A stretch of DNA of 64,000 nt from Aliarcobacter trophiarum LMG 25534 (GCF_003355515.1 NZ_CP031367.1:1054001-1118000); one strand, 5' to 3'; shown: positions 8,021-17,325, counted from the stretch's first letter. The notes: generated by a model from the letters alone, not told the origin. Numbers and translations: made by a program.

Positions 8021-9787
8021 ATGAATCAAAAAATATCTTTAAAATCTATATATAAACTTCTATTAAAAAACAAGAAATCTCTTATTTGGGGACAAATTTT
8101 CACAGTAATAGGAATACTAATAAGTGTTCCTATTCCTCTTTTACTACCCCTATTAGTAGATGAAGTGCTTTTAAATAAACCTGATTTTTTTGTAAATAGT
8201 ATTGATAAACTCTTTGGAAGTGGAAATGCTTTTTATTATGTGGCTATAGTTACTGTTGTTGTGATTATTTTAAGAGCTTTACATTTTATTTTTGGAGTAA
8301 TTAATACAAAAATATTTACAAAAATATCAAAAATAGTAATCTTTGATATTAGAGTAAAGCTTTTAAAACACCTTCAAAAAGTAAATATAAATGAGTATGA
8401 AAGTATTGGTAGTGGAAAAATTGCTGCAAATTTGATAACAGATGTAAATACTTTAGATAGCTTTATTGTAAATATTTCAAGCAAACTTATAACTTCTACT
8501 CTTACTCTTTTAGCTGTTGGTTTTGTAATTATAAAAATAGATTTTCTTTTAGGGCTTATGATTCTTTTAACTCAACCAACAATTGCAATATTTTCAAGAA
8601 GAATAGCTAAAAAAACAGGTGAACTAAAAAAAGAGGAAAATGCTGCAATAGAAGCTTTTCAAAGTAATATAAATGAAACTTTAGATCTATTTCCTCAAAT
8701 AAAAGCAAGTAACAAAGAGAGAAGCTTCTTTAATACATCAATAGATAAAGCAAAAGATATAAAAATAGCTTCAAATGAGTTTAACTATAAAAGTGTAGCT
8801 TATGAAAAACTATCTTATACGATTTTTCTTTTTGCCTTTGAAATCTTTAGAGCAACAGGACTTCTACTTGTAGCCTATAGTGATTTATCAATAGGGCTTA
8901 TGTTCGCTATGTTTGGATATATTTGGTTTATTATGACACCTGTTCAAGAGATTTTATCTATTCAATACTCACTAGCAAGTGCAAAAGCAGCTATTAGTAG
9001 AATAAACAAAGTTTTAGAACTAAATATTGAAAGTGATGGAGAAAAAGAGCTAAATAGTAACAAAGTCGATATTGAAATAAGAGACTTATCTTTTGCTTAC
9101 ACTAAAGAGAAGAATAGTTTAAATAACATCAATTTAAAGATAAATAGTGGTGAAAAAGTGGCAATAATTGGTGCTAGTGGAAGTGGAAAAACAACTATTT
9201 CTCAACTTATCGCTGGATTTTATGCAAAAAAAAGTGGAGATATTTTATATAACAATATAAGCATTGATGAGATTTCAAAAAAGAGCCTAAGAGAGCATAT
9301 ATTTTTGGTTCTTCAAATGCCTATATTATTTAATAATACCCTACGATTTAATCTTACTATGGGCGAAGATATAGAAGATGAAAAGATTATTGAAGCTTTA
9401 GCTATTGCAGAGTTAAAAGAGATGTATTTAGGTCTAAAAGATGGGCTTGATACTGTTGTTGGTAAAATGGGAATGAGATTAAGTGGTGGACAGAGACAAA
9501 GATTATCAATAGCTAGAATGGTTTTAGCAAATCCTAGTATAGTTATTTTTGATGAATCAACTTCAGCTTTAGATGTTCATACTGAAACAAAACTATTCTT
9601 AAATTTAGAGAGTTTTTTAGAAGATAAAACTGTTATTACTATCGCTCATAGACTAAGCACTGTTAAAAATGCTTCAAAAATCTTTGTTTTGGATGATGGA
9701 AATTTAGTGCAAAGTGGAACACATAAAGAGTTAGAGGATGAAACAGGACACTACAAAGAGTTTGTAAAGCAACAACTTACAACATAG
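8021..9787 (+). CDS. ABC exporter, fused permease-ATPase
   Basis: A 588-aa half-transporter with an N-terminal six-helix membrane domain (about residues 15-310) and a C-terminal ATPase: Walker A GASGSGKTT near residue 385, Q-loop LVLQMP, signature LSGGQRQRLS, Walker B IVIFDEST and H-loop AHRLS. It would work as a homodimer, exporting lipid, peptide or drug; the substrate cannot be told from sequence. It stands alone between a divergent regulatory operon and a convergent thioesterase operon. The start lacks a ribosome binding site and may be read from a leaderless transcript. Confidence 0.9.
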   Translation: MNQKISLKSIYKLLLKNKKSLIWGQIFTVIGILISVPIPLLLPLLVDEVLLNKPDFFVNSIDKLFGSGNAFYYVAIVTVVVIILRALHFIFGVINTKIFTKISKIVIFDIRVKLLKHLQKVNINEYESIGSGKIAANLITDVNTLDSFIVNISSKLITSTLTLLAVGFVIIKIDFLLGLMILLTQPTIAIFSRRIAKKTGELKKEENAAIEAFQSNINETLDLFPQIKASNKERSFFNTSIDKAKDIKIASNEFNYKSVAYEKLSYTIFLFAFEIFRATGLLLVAYSDLSIGLMFAMFGYIWFIMTPVQEILSIQYSLASAKAAISRINKVLELNIESDGEKELNSNKVDIEIRDLSFAYTKEKNSLNNINLKINSGEKVAIIGASGSGKTTISQLIAGFYAKKSGDILYNNISIDEISKKSLREHIFLVLQMPILFNNTLRFNLTMGEDIEDEKIIEALAIAELKEMYLGLKDGLDTVVGKMGMRLSGGQRQRLSIARMVLANPSIVIFDESTSALDVHTETKLFLNLESFLEDKTVITIAHRLSTVKNASKIFVLDDGNLVQSGTHKELEDETGHYKEFVKQQLTT

Positions 9788-9852
9788 ATTTGATTAAGAA
9801 AATTTCAATACTGTTTCTACTTTCAAACTATAACTAATTTATTAAAAAATAA

Positions 9853-9875
9853 AAGTAAGTAAAATTTACTTACTT
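9853..9875. terminator. Dyad between convergent genes, possible terminator
   Basis: Perfect inverted repeat AAGTAAGTAAA / TTTACTTACTT with a single central A. There is no real U-tract on either strand (plus side continues AATAAAATA), so it may be a weak bidirectional terminator or a protein-binding dyad. Its right half overlaps the stop of the possible 26-aa gene. Confidence 0.4.
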
Positions 9876-9950
9876 AATAAAATATGTGTGAAAAATATCA
9901 GCCAAAATATATAGTACCAAAAGTGAAAAGATAATCATTCTATAATTCAT
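9870..9950 (-). CDS. Possible 26-aa single-pass membrane peptide
   Basis: An open frame of 26 codons begins 11 bases after the stop of the thioesterase gene on the same strand. The peptide is one hydrophobic helix (MIIFSLLVLYILADIF) with a basic N-terminus and a HTYFIK tail, the usual look of small bacterial membrane proteins. There is no convincing Shine-Dalgarno sequence, so translation might depend on coupling to the upstream gene. It is too short to judge by composition and may be spurious. Confidence 0.3.
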   Translation of the reverse strand: MNYRMIIFSLLVLYILADIFHTYFIK

Positions 9951-9961
9951 AATATGAATAT

Positions 9962-10384
9962 TTAAGATTTTTTTGGTGGAATTGAATATGTTCCAACAGC
10001 ATGTGCTATTGGTTCATCACAATCTATTGAGTACAACCAAACATCACCAACAATCAATACTTTACCAACTTTCATTAACTTACACACAGCACGAATATTT
10101 TGTGAAGGTGATGGTTTATTTAAAAAATTAATAGATAAATTTGTAGTTACAGCCAATCCAACAATACCTATTTCACCTAAAATAGCAATATATAAAGCAT
10201 AATCAGCAATAGTCATCATTGTTGGGCCAGAAACAGTATTTCCTGGTCTTAAATCTTTACTATCTACTTGATATATAATAGTTGCACCTTTAGATGAAAT
10301 CTCTTCAATCTCACATTTTTCTAAACTTTGAGGAAACTCTTGTTTTAAAAAATCTATTACCTCATTTTTTAAACTATTCTTCAT
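9962..10384 (-). CDS. PaaI-type hotdog-fold thioesterase
   Basis: A 140-aa single-domain hotdog protein. The central helix segment GNTVSGPTMMTIADYALYIA and the following TTNLSINFLNKP strand are typical of PaaI-like acyl-CoA thioesterases, which hydrolyse acyl- or aryl-CoA esters as tetramers. The ATG at 10384 is preceded by AGGAG at good spacing; a GTG lies one codon earlier. Its start overlaps the stop of the upstream radical SAM gene by 11 bases. Substrate unknown. Confidence 0.82.
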   Translation of the reverse strand: MKNSLKNEVIDFLKQEFPQSLEKCEIEEISSKGATIIYQVDSKDLRPGNTVSGPTMMTIADYALYIAILGEIGIVGLAVTTNLSINFLNKPSPSQNIRAVCKLMKVGKVLIVGDVWLYSIDCDEPIAHAVGTYSIPPKKS

Positions 10385-11915
10385 CACTCTCCTTTCTCAA
10401 AACCTGTCTTTTATTTGCACGGCTTTGTTCTATTTGTATAAAATCCTTTTCATACTTTTTATATTTTTTCAAAAATGGTGGTATTTTTCGCCCCTCTATT
10501 AGCATAACATCATCCAAAATAGTTTTTACTAAAAGCTCTTCATCATAATCCTTGCTTAAATACTCAAACAGATACTCTGCAACCCTATCTAATGAGATTT
10601 TAAAAGTGCTTTCACTTCTTTTATATAACCATTTTGAAAAAGAGAAAAAATTATCAAAAACCTTTCCATTTTTAAATAAAAGTTTTGAAGTTTTTACAAA
10701 ATTTCCACTATTGTAAACAATATCCCAGAATCTGGCAAATCTTTTCATATCTTGCATAAGCTCAAACTGTATTAAATTGTTTTGCAAAATATCATAAGGC
10801 GGGTTTGGATTATATACCATTCCATGTATTTCATCATGCCTATTTAAAGTAGTTCCTGATAGCTTCTTTAAAATTCCTATTTGAATCTCTCCACTACTTA
10901 AACTATAAAGTAAATCCAAATTTGAAGAGAAGCTTTCTATTGTTTCACTTGGAAGCCCTACTATTAAATCTATATGTACGTGAGCTTTTGTTTCATTATC
11001 CAAAAAAGCTAAGTTTTCTTTGATTTTTTGAATTCTAAGATTTCTATTAATCTCTTTTGCTACTTCTAAATTTAGAGTTTGAATACCAACTTCTAATTGT
11101 AAACTTCCAGCTTTAAACTGCTTTAAAAGCTCTCTTAATTCATCTGGAAAGTTATCAGGAATTACCTCAAAATGTAAAAAATAGTCTTCATCTTTTACTA
11201 AGAAATATTCCAAAATAGCCTTTGCATAAGAGATTTTTAAATTAAAAGTTCTATCTATAAATTTATAACTTCTAGCTCCTCTATTCCAAAGTTTATCAAT
11301 TTCAGCCAAAAAAACATCTATTGGTAAATATCGCATTGAACTATCAATACTAGACAAACAAAATTCACAAGTAAAAGGGCAACCTCGACTACTTTCTATA
11401 TAAATATGTCTATTTTTTATATCAAAATCTGTGTAATAATCGTATGGAAGAGCTATCTTATCAAACTCAACTGGCTTTGCTTGTATTATCTTATCTTTTG
11501 GACGAACTCCACCTAATACATTTTGACAAAGATTATATACACTTATTTCTCCCTCTCCAAACATAAAATAATCTGCTTTTTCAAAGTTGACCCTATGAGG
11601 AAGATGACTTATTTCTGGACCTCCAAGAGCTACAATTGTATTTGGGCTTATTAGTTTTATATATTTTACAATTTCTGCAACATCTGTTGCATTCCAAATA
11701 TATGTTGCTATACAGACTATTTTTGGCTTATATGCCAAAATCTCTTCAACTATTGTTTGAGTTTGGCTATTTATTACAAACTCTAAAATCTTTGCACTAT
11801 TCTTTAACTCTTTTAAGTTTGCAAACAAATATCGCAAAGATAAACTAGAGTGCGAAAATCTTGAATTTAGTGTTGTAAAGATTATATCTATGTTGTTACT
11901 ATTATTGTTATTCAT
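10374..11915 (-). CDS. B12-binding-domain radical SAM protein
   Basis: A 513-aa protein. An N-terminal cobalamin-binding-like domain (about residues 1-140, with ALGGPEISHLP) is followed by a radical SAM domain whose cluster motif C-x3-C-x2-C appears as RGCPFTCEFC. The C-terminus resembles DUF4080 proteins of this type. The reaction is unknown; relatives perform methylations or ring changes on tRNA, lipids or cofactors. I chose ATG 11915 over a TTG at 11933; neither has a clear ribosome binding site. It overlaps the thioesterase gene and heads this operon. Confidence 0.8.
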   Translation of the reverse strand: MNNNNSNNIDIIFTTLNSRFSHSSLSLRYLFANLKELKNSAKILEFVINSQTQTIVEEILAYKPKIVCIATYIWNATDVAEIVKYIKLISPNTIVALGGPEISHLPHRVNFEKADYFMFGEGEISVYNLCQNVLGGVRPKDKIIQAKPVEFDKIALPYDYYTDFDIKNRHIYIESSRGCPFTCEFCLSSIDSSMRYLPIDVFLAEIDKLWNRGARSYKFIDRTFNLKISYAKAILEYFLVKDEDYFLHFEVIPDNFPDELRELLKQFKAGSLQLEVGIQTLNLEVAKEINRNLRIQKIKENLAFLDNETKAHVHIDLIVGLPSETIESFSSNLDLLYSLSSGEIQIGILKKLSGTTLNRHDEIHGMVYNPNPPYDILQNNLIQFELMQDMKRFARFWDIVYNSGNFVKTSKLLFKNGKVFDNFFSFSKWLYKRSESTFKISLDRVAEYLFEYLSKDYDEELLVKTILDDVMLIEGRKIPPFLKKYKKYEKDFIQIEQSRANKRQVLRKESDEE

Positions 11916-12003
11916 GTGGTGGATTTTACACAAAATGGTGTTACATTAACCTTTTATATAGTTTGATTTACTATAATTGCCTAAATTTTTTATAAGGGTT
12001 GAA

Positions 12004-12303
12004 ATGCTTAGAACAAAATTTTCTCAATTTAGAGCTATATCTGTAATCGAAGGAATATCTTATTTAGTATTAGTGCTTCTAGCAATGCCGTTGAAATACT
12101 TTTTTGATGAACCTATGGCTGTTAAAATATTTGGAATGATGCATGGAATATTTTTTATACTTTTTTGTGTAGCTTTATATGGAGCTATGAAAAAATATAA
12201 ATGGGGATTTTTATTTAGTTTAAAACTATTTATATACTCTTTAATACCTTTTTTATTTATTTTAATAGAAAAAGAGCTTATTATTAAAAAAGAGAGTATT
12301 TAG
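12004..12303 (+). CDS. DUF3817 small integral membrane protein
   Basis: A 99-aa protein with three predicted membrane helices (near residues 9-30, 38-60 and 67-90) and the FRAISVIEGISYLVLV start and MHGIFFILF segment typical of DUF3817. Function unknown. The ATG at 12004 has AAGGG at 11994-11998 and is preferred to an upstream TTG at 11977. It is a single-gene unit converging on the DUF945 gene. Confidence 0.78.
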   Translation: MLRTKFSQFRAISVIEGISYLVLVLLAMPLKYFFDEPMAVKIFGMMHGIFFILFCVALYGAMKKYKWGFLFSLKLFIYSLIPFLFILIEKELIIKKESI

Positions 12304-12330
12304 AAAGCTTTACTCTCTAAATACTTTTAT
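12296..12330. terminator. Bidirectional terminator between convergent genes
   Basis: A 9-bp inverted repeat GTATTTAGA / TCTAAATAC (12296-12304 and 12316-12324) is followed by TTTTATT on plus and, on minus, by ACTCTCTTTTTT. A second dyad, AGAGAGTA / TACTCTCT, overlaps it, so two alternative hairpins are possible. Confidence 0.65.
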
Positions 12331-14204
12331 TCTACTTTCTGATTTATCACTTCAGATAGCTCAATATCAGAAATCTTAACAGGATATTGTTGCTCATCTT
12401 TTGTAAAACTAGCTCCTATTTTTGGAGTTATTTCATAGTTTATAGTTCCATTTGGCTCAGTTGAACCAATAGAATAAGCTCTAAAATTTATCTCTAAAAT
12501 CTCATCTTCAAACTCTTTTATATTTAAAATCACACTAAACTCTTTTAGTGAATTTTCACTTAAATTATCATCATAAGCCTCTATTGCTAAAAAACTATTT
12601 TTAATACTCTCATAAGGGTTTATAGTAAATAACTCACTATTTGGTTCATATATATTTATCTCTTTTAAATCCCCTAAAATAGTAGAAACAACTCTTGATT
12701 TATCTTTTAGTTGTGGAAAAGACACAACTAAACCTTTTTGACTATTTTCATTTAACATAGATTTATATCCAAAAGTTATTTTTAGAAGATTTTCACCTAT
12801 CATATTATAAGAAGTAGTAAGATTTTCATCATCATAGTAATCAAAATCTCCTTCTTGCTGTGAAAATTTCAAATCTTTTTCATCTAAAAGCTTAATATCA
12901 TTTATATAAATACCATCTTTTAAAGATAGCTCAAATCTTTTTAAATCTTCATTTGGAATATCTTTATAGTTTACTCCTAAACTCATTTTTAATGGAGTTA
13001 TTAATCTCTCTGCTGAACTCTTATCTAAATCAATTTTTACATCTATTTTTTCAAAAATATCATTTAAAGCAGTAATTTGTGCTGGTTTCATATTTTTATT
13101 TAAAACAAGATTTGCTTCATATCTTAATTTCTCAAAAATTGTTTCTGAATTTTGAGAAAAAGAAGAAGAAGTTCCAGAAGATGAAACTTTTATATCACTC
13201 TTTAATATTTCATTATAAAAAGTATCAAAAGCCTTTGTAAAAACTTCTTCATCTTCACTATCTAAAACTTTAATAAGCTCTTTGTACTCTTTATAAGGTA
13301 AATTTTCCAAAGAAAAATTAATTTCACTATTTTTTATATTTATAACATTTGAACCATTTATTAAACTTTGTACATCATTACTAACAAGTGAAAACTCATC
13401 AAAAGATATTTTATCTTTTGTACTAACCTTATCATCTATATTTATAGAAGTTCCATCAAATTGAATATTTTTTATACCCATTTGTACAAATTCACTATCT
13501 AAAGATAGGTTTGAGACTGAAAATTTTGTATCTATATTTTTATCACTCTCTTTATAGAAATTTTTCATATTTTCTATTACAAAACTCTCATTATTTGGAC
13601 CAATTACTTTAAATAACTCAATATTTAAACTATTCTTATCTCCATTTATACCTCTTAGTGAAATTATTGTGTCTCTATTGCTAAAAGCAATATCATCTAA
13701 GTTGTAGTTTAGTTTATCATCAATTTTTAGGTGAATAGCCTTTTGTTTTAATAAAGATAAAAGCTCTTTACTAGCCTCATCCTCACTACTTTCAAGCTCT
13801 TTTTGAATAACTACTGATAACTCTTTTAAATACAAATCAGCTTTCAACTCTTTTGTCAAAATATTTAAAGAGATATCGTAATCAAATTTTGTACCTTCTA
13901 GTGCTAACTGCTTTGAACTATTATCAAAAAGATTTAAAAGCTCAACAAAAAGCTCTTTAAGTTGGCTCTCTTTCATATTATTAGATATAAAATCTAGCGC
14001 TTTGATAGCATCAACTATCTCAATTTGCCCATCTTTTCTTATTTTCATTGGAAGATTTGAACTATTTTGTGAAATAGAAAAACCATTCTTATTTAGTTCA
14101 TCTATTTTTATAGCTAACTCTTTGTTTATAGAACTTTTAACACCAAAACATATAGCTGCAACAATTAAAAGAGTTGCAACAACTCCTATTATAACCTTTT
14201 TCAT
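12327..14204 (-). CDS. DUF945 (YdgA-like) family protein
   Basis: A 625-aa protein with an N-terminal membrane anchor or uncleaved signal (residues 4-22) and a long secreted region rich in short beta strands, typical of the DUF945/YdgA family of periplasmic proteins, whose function is unsettled. AGGAAG lies at good distance from the ATG. It follows moeA on the same strand after 62 bases, so it may be read by transcription from the formate dehydrogenase locus but has no evident role there. Confidence 0.75.
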   Translation of the reverse strand: MKKVIIGVVATLLIVAAICFGVKSSINKELAIKIDELNKNGFSISQNSSNLPMKIRKDGQIEIVDAIKALDFISNNMKESQLKELFVELLNLFDNSSKQLALEGTKFDYDISLNILTKELKADLYLKELSVVIQKELESSEDEASKELLSLLKQKAIHLKIDDKLNYNLDDIAFSNRDTIISLRGINGDKNSLNIELFKVIGPNNESFVIENMKNFYKESDKNIDTKFSVSNLSLDSEFVQMGIKNIQFDGTSINIDDKVSTKDKISFDEFSLVSNDVQSLINGSNVINIKNSEINFSLENLPYKEYKELIKVLDSEDEEVFTKAFDTFYNEILKSDIKVSSSGTSSSFSQNSETIFEKLRYEANLVLNKNMKPAQITALNDIFEKIDVKIDLDKSSAERLITPLKMSLGVNYKDIPNEDLKRFELSLKDGIYINDIKLLDEKDLKFSQQEGDFDYYDDENLTTSYNMIGENLLKITFGYKSMLNENSQKGLVVSFPQLKDKSRVVSTILGDLKEINIYEPNSELFTINPYESIKNSFLAIEAYDDNLSENSLKEFSVILNIKEFEDEILEINFRAYSIGSTEPNGTINYEITPKIGASFTKDEQQYPVKISDIELSEVINQKVE

Positions 14205-14266
14205 AATTTGCTTCCTTTATTTTAAAATGAAAGCTTATCTAATTATCACTAAAAATGTTTAAAATT

Positions 14267-15511
14267 TTAATTTAAAAAATCTACCCTATTTTCAATATAT
14301 TTTTTAATAAAAGGTAAAACTTTTATCGTATCAGAATCTTTGATAAGAGCACTTTTACCACTAGTTAAAGCTATAGAGTTGCTAAGATACAATAAACTAA
14401 TCATAGCTGAACCATATTTATTATCTTTTGTAGCTTGGAATTTTCCATTTTCCACAAAGCCCAAAACAGCCTCTACTCTATCTAGTTTTACTCCAAAATC
14501 TTTACTATTTTTACACTCTATAAAGTCATGATTAAACTTAGTTTCACCTTGAAGTTTTTTTAGAAGTGGGAGTAAAAAAATATGCGAATTTATGGCATTA
14601 GCAAGAGGATTTCCTGGAAGTGCTAAAACTAAACTATTCTTTAGTTTTCCTAGCATCATGGCACGTCCTGGTTTTAGATTTACTCCATGAAATGTCACTT
14701 CTAAACCACAATCTAAAAATGCCTTTGCTAAGAAATCGGCATCTCCCATAGAAACCCCTCCACTAGTTATTATCACATCATAATTTTCTAGTTTTTTTAT
14801 AAACTCTATACTTTTTTCCAAATTATCAGGAACAACTCCTAAATAACTTGAAGAGAAATAGTTCTCTTCTAAAAAGCTTTTTATAAAAAATGAGTTTATA
14901 TTATAAATCTCTTCTTCACTTGCCTCTTCCCACGGCTCTTTTAACTCATTTCCACTAGAGATTATTGCAATATTTAACTTTTTATAAACTTCTAACTCTT
15001 TTACACCTTGAGAAACTAACAGTGAGATTAAAGATGAGTCTATTTTATCTCCTTTTTTTAAAAGGATTTCTCCTATTTTATGTTCTTCCCCTTTTAATCT
15101 AATATTTGAGCCTCTTTTTAAATCTTTTGTAAATTTTACTTCATTTTCTAAGGATTCACAAAGTTCATAGGGTACTACTAAATCTACAAAATCTGGTACA
15201 GAAGCCCCTGTCATAATTTTATAACAATATTCACTTTTTGGCTCTTTAAACTCTCTTTTATCTCCAGCAAAAATAGTATCTTCAATCTTTAAGCTCTTTT
15301 TTAAATCTTCAACTCTTATAGCATAACCATCCATGGCTGAATTATTAAAACTAGGAAGATTTTTTATACAAACTATATCCTTGCTTAGAACTCTTCCTAA
15401 ACTATCTAAAGTTGCAATATTTTCGCTATCTTTTCTTTTAATCTCTTCACATAATTTTAATCCAAGATTATAAGCCAAATCAAAATTAACATAGTTTAAA
15501 CTCTTTTTCAT
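14267..15511 (-). CDS. moeA: Molybdopterin molybdenumtransferase MoeA
   Basis: A 414-aa enzyme that inserts molybdate into adenylylated molybdopterin. Landmarks are NNSAMDGYAIR near residue 60, MTGASVP, the MoCF_biosynth segment TSGGVSMGDADF and KPGRAMMLGKL, LPGNPLANAI. Placed after fdhD and a desulfurase-like gene in the formate dehydrogenase locus, it supplies cofactor for FdhA (and presumably the SoxC protein encoded at 32689). AGGGA precedes the ATG; seven bases separate it from the upstream gene. Confidence 0.93.
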   Translation of the reverse strand: MKKSLNYVNFDLAYNLGLKLCEEIKRKDSENIATLDSLGRVLSKDIVCIKNLPSFNNSAMDGYAIRVEDLKKSLKIEDTIFAGDKREFKEPKSEYCYKIMTGASVPDFVDLVVPYELCESLENEVKFTKDLKRGSNIRLKGEEHKIGEILLKKGDKIDSSLISLLVSQGVKELEVYKKLNIAIISSGNELKEPWEEASEEEIYNINSFFIKSFLEENYFSSSYLGVVPDNLEKSIEFIKKLENYDVIITSGGVSMGDADFLAKAFLDCGLEVTFHGVNLKPGRAMMLGKLKNSLVLALPGNPLANAINSHIFLLPLLKKLQGETKFNHDFIECKNSKDFGVKLDRVEAVLGFVENGKFQATKDNKYGSAMISLLYLSNSIALTSGKSALIKDSDTIKVLPFIKKYIENRVDFLN

Positions 15512-15518
15512 AAATTCC

Positions 15519-16499
15519 CTACTCTTGTAAACTTTTTATTTGTATATATTTTTTATATAGTTGTTCTACTACAAAATCTATCTCTTCTTCCTTATAGTTT
15601 TCATTAAAACTAAAGCTTAATGCATTTCTACAAAGACTCTCTTCATATCCCATTTCAGCAATTACCCTAGATGGTTTAGATAGTCCCAAACTACACCCCT
15701 CACCATTTGATAAAAAGATATTATTAAAAGCCAAAGTTCGTATAATTTCTCTAGCTTTTATCCCTTTTAAAGCAATATGAAAAGAGTTATTTAGCGTATT
15801 TTTATTGTCCACAAAAAAATATAGATTTTCTTTGAACCTATCTTGTAGTTTTGTCAAAAAAATATCTTTTATATTAATATCTTTTTTTATATTTTGATAT
15901 GACTTAAAACAAGAATAAATAGCAAAACTATCAGTAAAAGCAATATTGTTTTGATGAAAACTATCATCATTAAACATCATTACACTACTTAAAAAATATC
16001 CACTTAATTTATAGTTATCAAAATAGATTATGTCACTAAATGGCGATAAATCAGCACTTGCATTCGAAACTATTTTTGCAGTAGTTAAAACTTTAATCTC
16101 TTTTAAATCTACACTTAAAAAAGTATCCATAGTATATGAAGATAGAAAGATATAGTCAAAATTTTGATTTTTTAAAGAACTTATATCAATACTTCCATCT
16201 TGATTTAAAGGTAAATATGTAATATTAAATCCTAAATCTTCATATACTCTAGAAGCATCTATTAAAGCTTCGCTTTCAGCTTTACTTATTGCAATTTTTT
16301 TATCTTTTAATTCCAAGAGAAGGCCTAAAAACCCCTCTTTTGAAAAAGAAAAAGTTTTTAATTTTTTAAAAGAGAGAGCATTTAGAAACTCTTTGCAAAG
16401 AGATTCAAACTCAAGATTTGTAACTAAACTATCTAAACTTAAACTCTTTTTTAACTCAAAATCCGAAGGATTATATTGTAAAAAGTTTAGTCTAATCAA
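15519..16499 (-). CDS. Divergent class-V aminotransferase / cysteine-desulfurase-like protein
   Basis: A roughly 326-aa PLP-fold protein, shorter than IscS/NifS (380-400). The C-terminal segment SNGEGCSLGLSKPSRVIAE aligns with the catalytic-cysteine loop of IscS, and FDNYKLSGYFL with the PLP-lysine segment (Tyr instead of the usual His before Lys). The N-terminal PLP motif and the middle are poorly conserved. It lies directly after fdhD; in E. coli FdhD takes sulfur from IscS to activate formate dehydrogenase, so this could be a dedicated sulfur donor. The TTG at 16499 has AGGA six bases upstream and is preferred to GTG 16514. It overlaps fdhD by eight bases. Activity is inference. Confidence 0.65.
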   Translation of the reverse strand: MIRLNFLQYNPSDFELKKSLSLDSLVTNLEFESLCKEFLNALSFKKLKTFSFSKEGFLGLLLELKDKKIAISKAESEALIDASRVYEDLGFNITYLPLNQDGSIDISSLKNQNFDYIFLSSYTMDTFLSVDLKEIKVLTTAKIVSNASADLSPFSDIIYFDNYKLSGYFLSSVMMFNDDSFHQNNIAFTDSFAIYSCFKSYQNIKKDINIKDIFLTKLQDRFKENLYFFVDNKNTLNNSFHIALKGIKAREIIRTLAFNNIFLSNGEGCSLGLSKPSRVIAEMGYEESLCRNALSFSFNENYKEEEIDFVVEQLYKKYIQIKSLQE

Positions 16500-17325
16500 G
16501 TAAAATCCTAGCACTATGAGTATATATATTCATTTTATGCTCTCTTGCAAAACCAATTAGTGTAACTCCATGAGAAGAAGCTGCTTTAATACCTTCAAAA
16601 GTAACTGCTGCTTTTGAAACAACTATTGGAATTTTATGCATTACACACTTTACAACCATCTCATTTGATAACCTTCCAGTTACATACAAAATAGATCTTC
16701 TAATATCTTTTTTGCTCATTGCTGCTAGTCCTACAACCTTATCTATTGCATTATGACGACCTATATCTTCAGCTTCAAATATAGTACCATCCTCTAAAAT
16801 AAGTTTTGCCTTATGTACACAACCTGTGTCATCAAAGAGCTTTGAGGATTTGTTAAATTCACTCATATATTTTAAAATATGTAAAGCTTTTACTTGATAA
16901 TTCTCTTGTACAAATGAGCAATCAAAACTTAAATCAGCATTTCCTGTAACTCCAACACAACATCCTGAAGTAAGAGTTTTTTGTTTAAAAAGATTTTCAA
17001 AAGCATCATCTTTTATATTTGCCTCTACAAAAACTTTTAAACCATCTTCACTTATTTTTAGTAGTTCTATCTCATTAACACTTGATATAATTGCTTCACT
17101 TAACAAAAAACCAACAATATGAGCATCTTGATGCTCTTTTATAGTCATAACTGAGATTAATTTTTCACCATTTAGATAAAAATCTATCTTCTCATCTTTT
17201 ATAACATAATCCTCAAAACTCTCAAAGTTATTTTCAACAAATCTATCTAAAATAATCTTTTTTGAATTTTTATCATCTTTATTTAAAAAAGCCGAGGTTA
17301 AAACCTCGGTTCCAAGAGCTGTCAT
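16492..17325 (-). CDS. fdhD: Formate dehydrogenase accessory sulfurtransferase FdhD
   Basis: A 277-aa protein that transfers sulfur to the Mo-bisMGD cofactor of formate dehydrogenase. Landmarks are SGCCVGVTGNAD (the cysteine loop; the two Cys are adjacent rather than spaced as in E. coli CGVC), CVHKAKLI, AEDIGRHNAIDKVVG, YVTGRLSNEMVVK and SKAAVTFEGI. The ATG at 17325 overlaps the fdhC stop and is the only plausible start. A terminator-like hairpin lies in codons 5-12, which should lower its expression relative to fdhABC. Confidence 0.92.
   Translation of the reverse strand: MTALGTEVLTSAFLNKDDKNSKKIILDRFVENNFESFEDYVIKDEKIDFYLNGEKLISVMTIKEHQDAHIVGFLLSEAIISSVNEIELLKISEDGLKVFVEANIKDDAFENLFKQKTLTSGCCVGVTGNADLSFDCSFVQENYQVKALHILKYMSEFNKSSKLFDDTGCVHKAKLILEDGTIFEAEDIGRHNAIDKVVGLAAMSKKDIRRSILYVTGRLSNEMVVKCVMHKIPIVVSKAAVTFEGIKAASSHGVTLIGFAREHKMNIYTHSARILLD
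17284..17309 (-). terminator. Terminator-like hairpin inside the fdhD 5' coding region
   Basis: On the minus strand, CCGAGGTT / AACCTCGG (17309-17302 and 17299-17292; 8 bp, 2-nt centre) is followed by CTTTTTT. It starts about 15 bases after the fdhC stop, exactly where an operon terminator would be expected, but it lies within fdhD codons. Confidence 0.6.
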
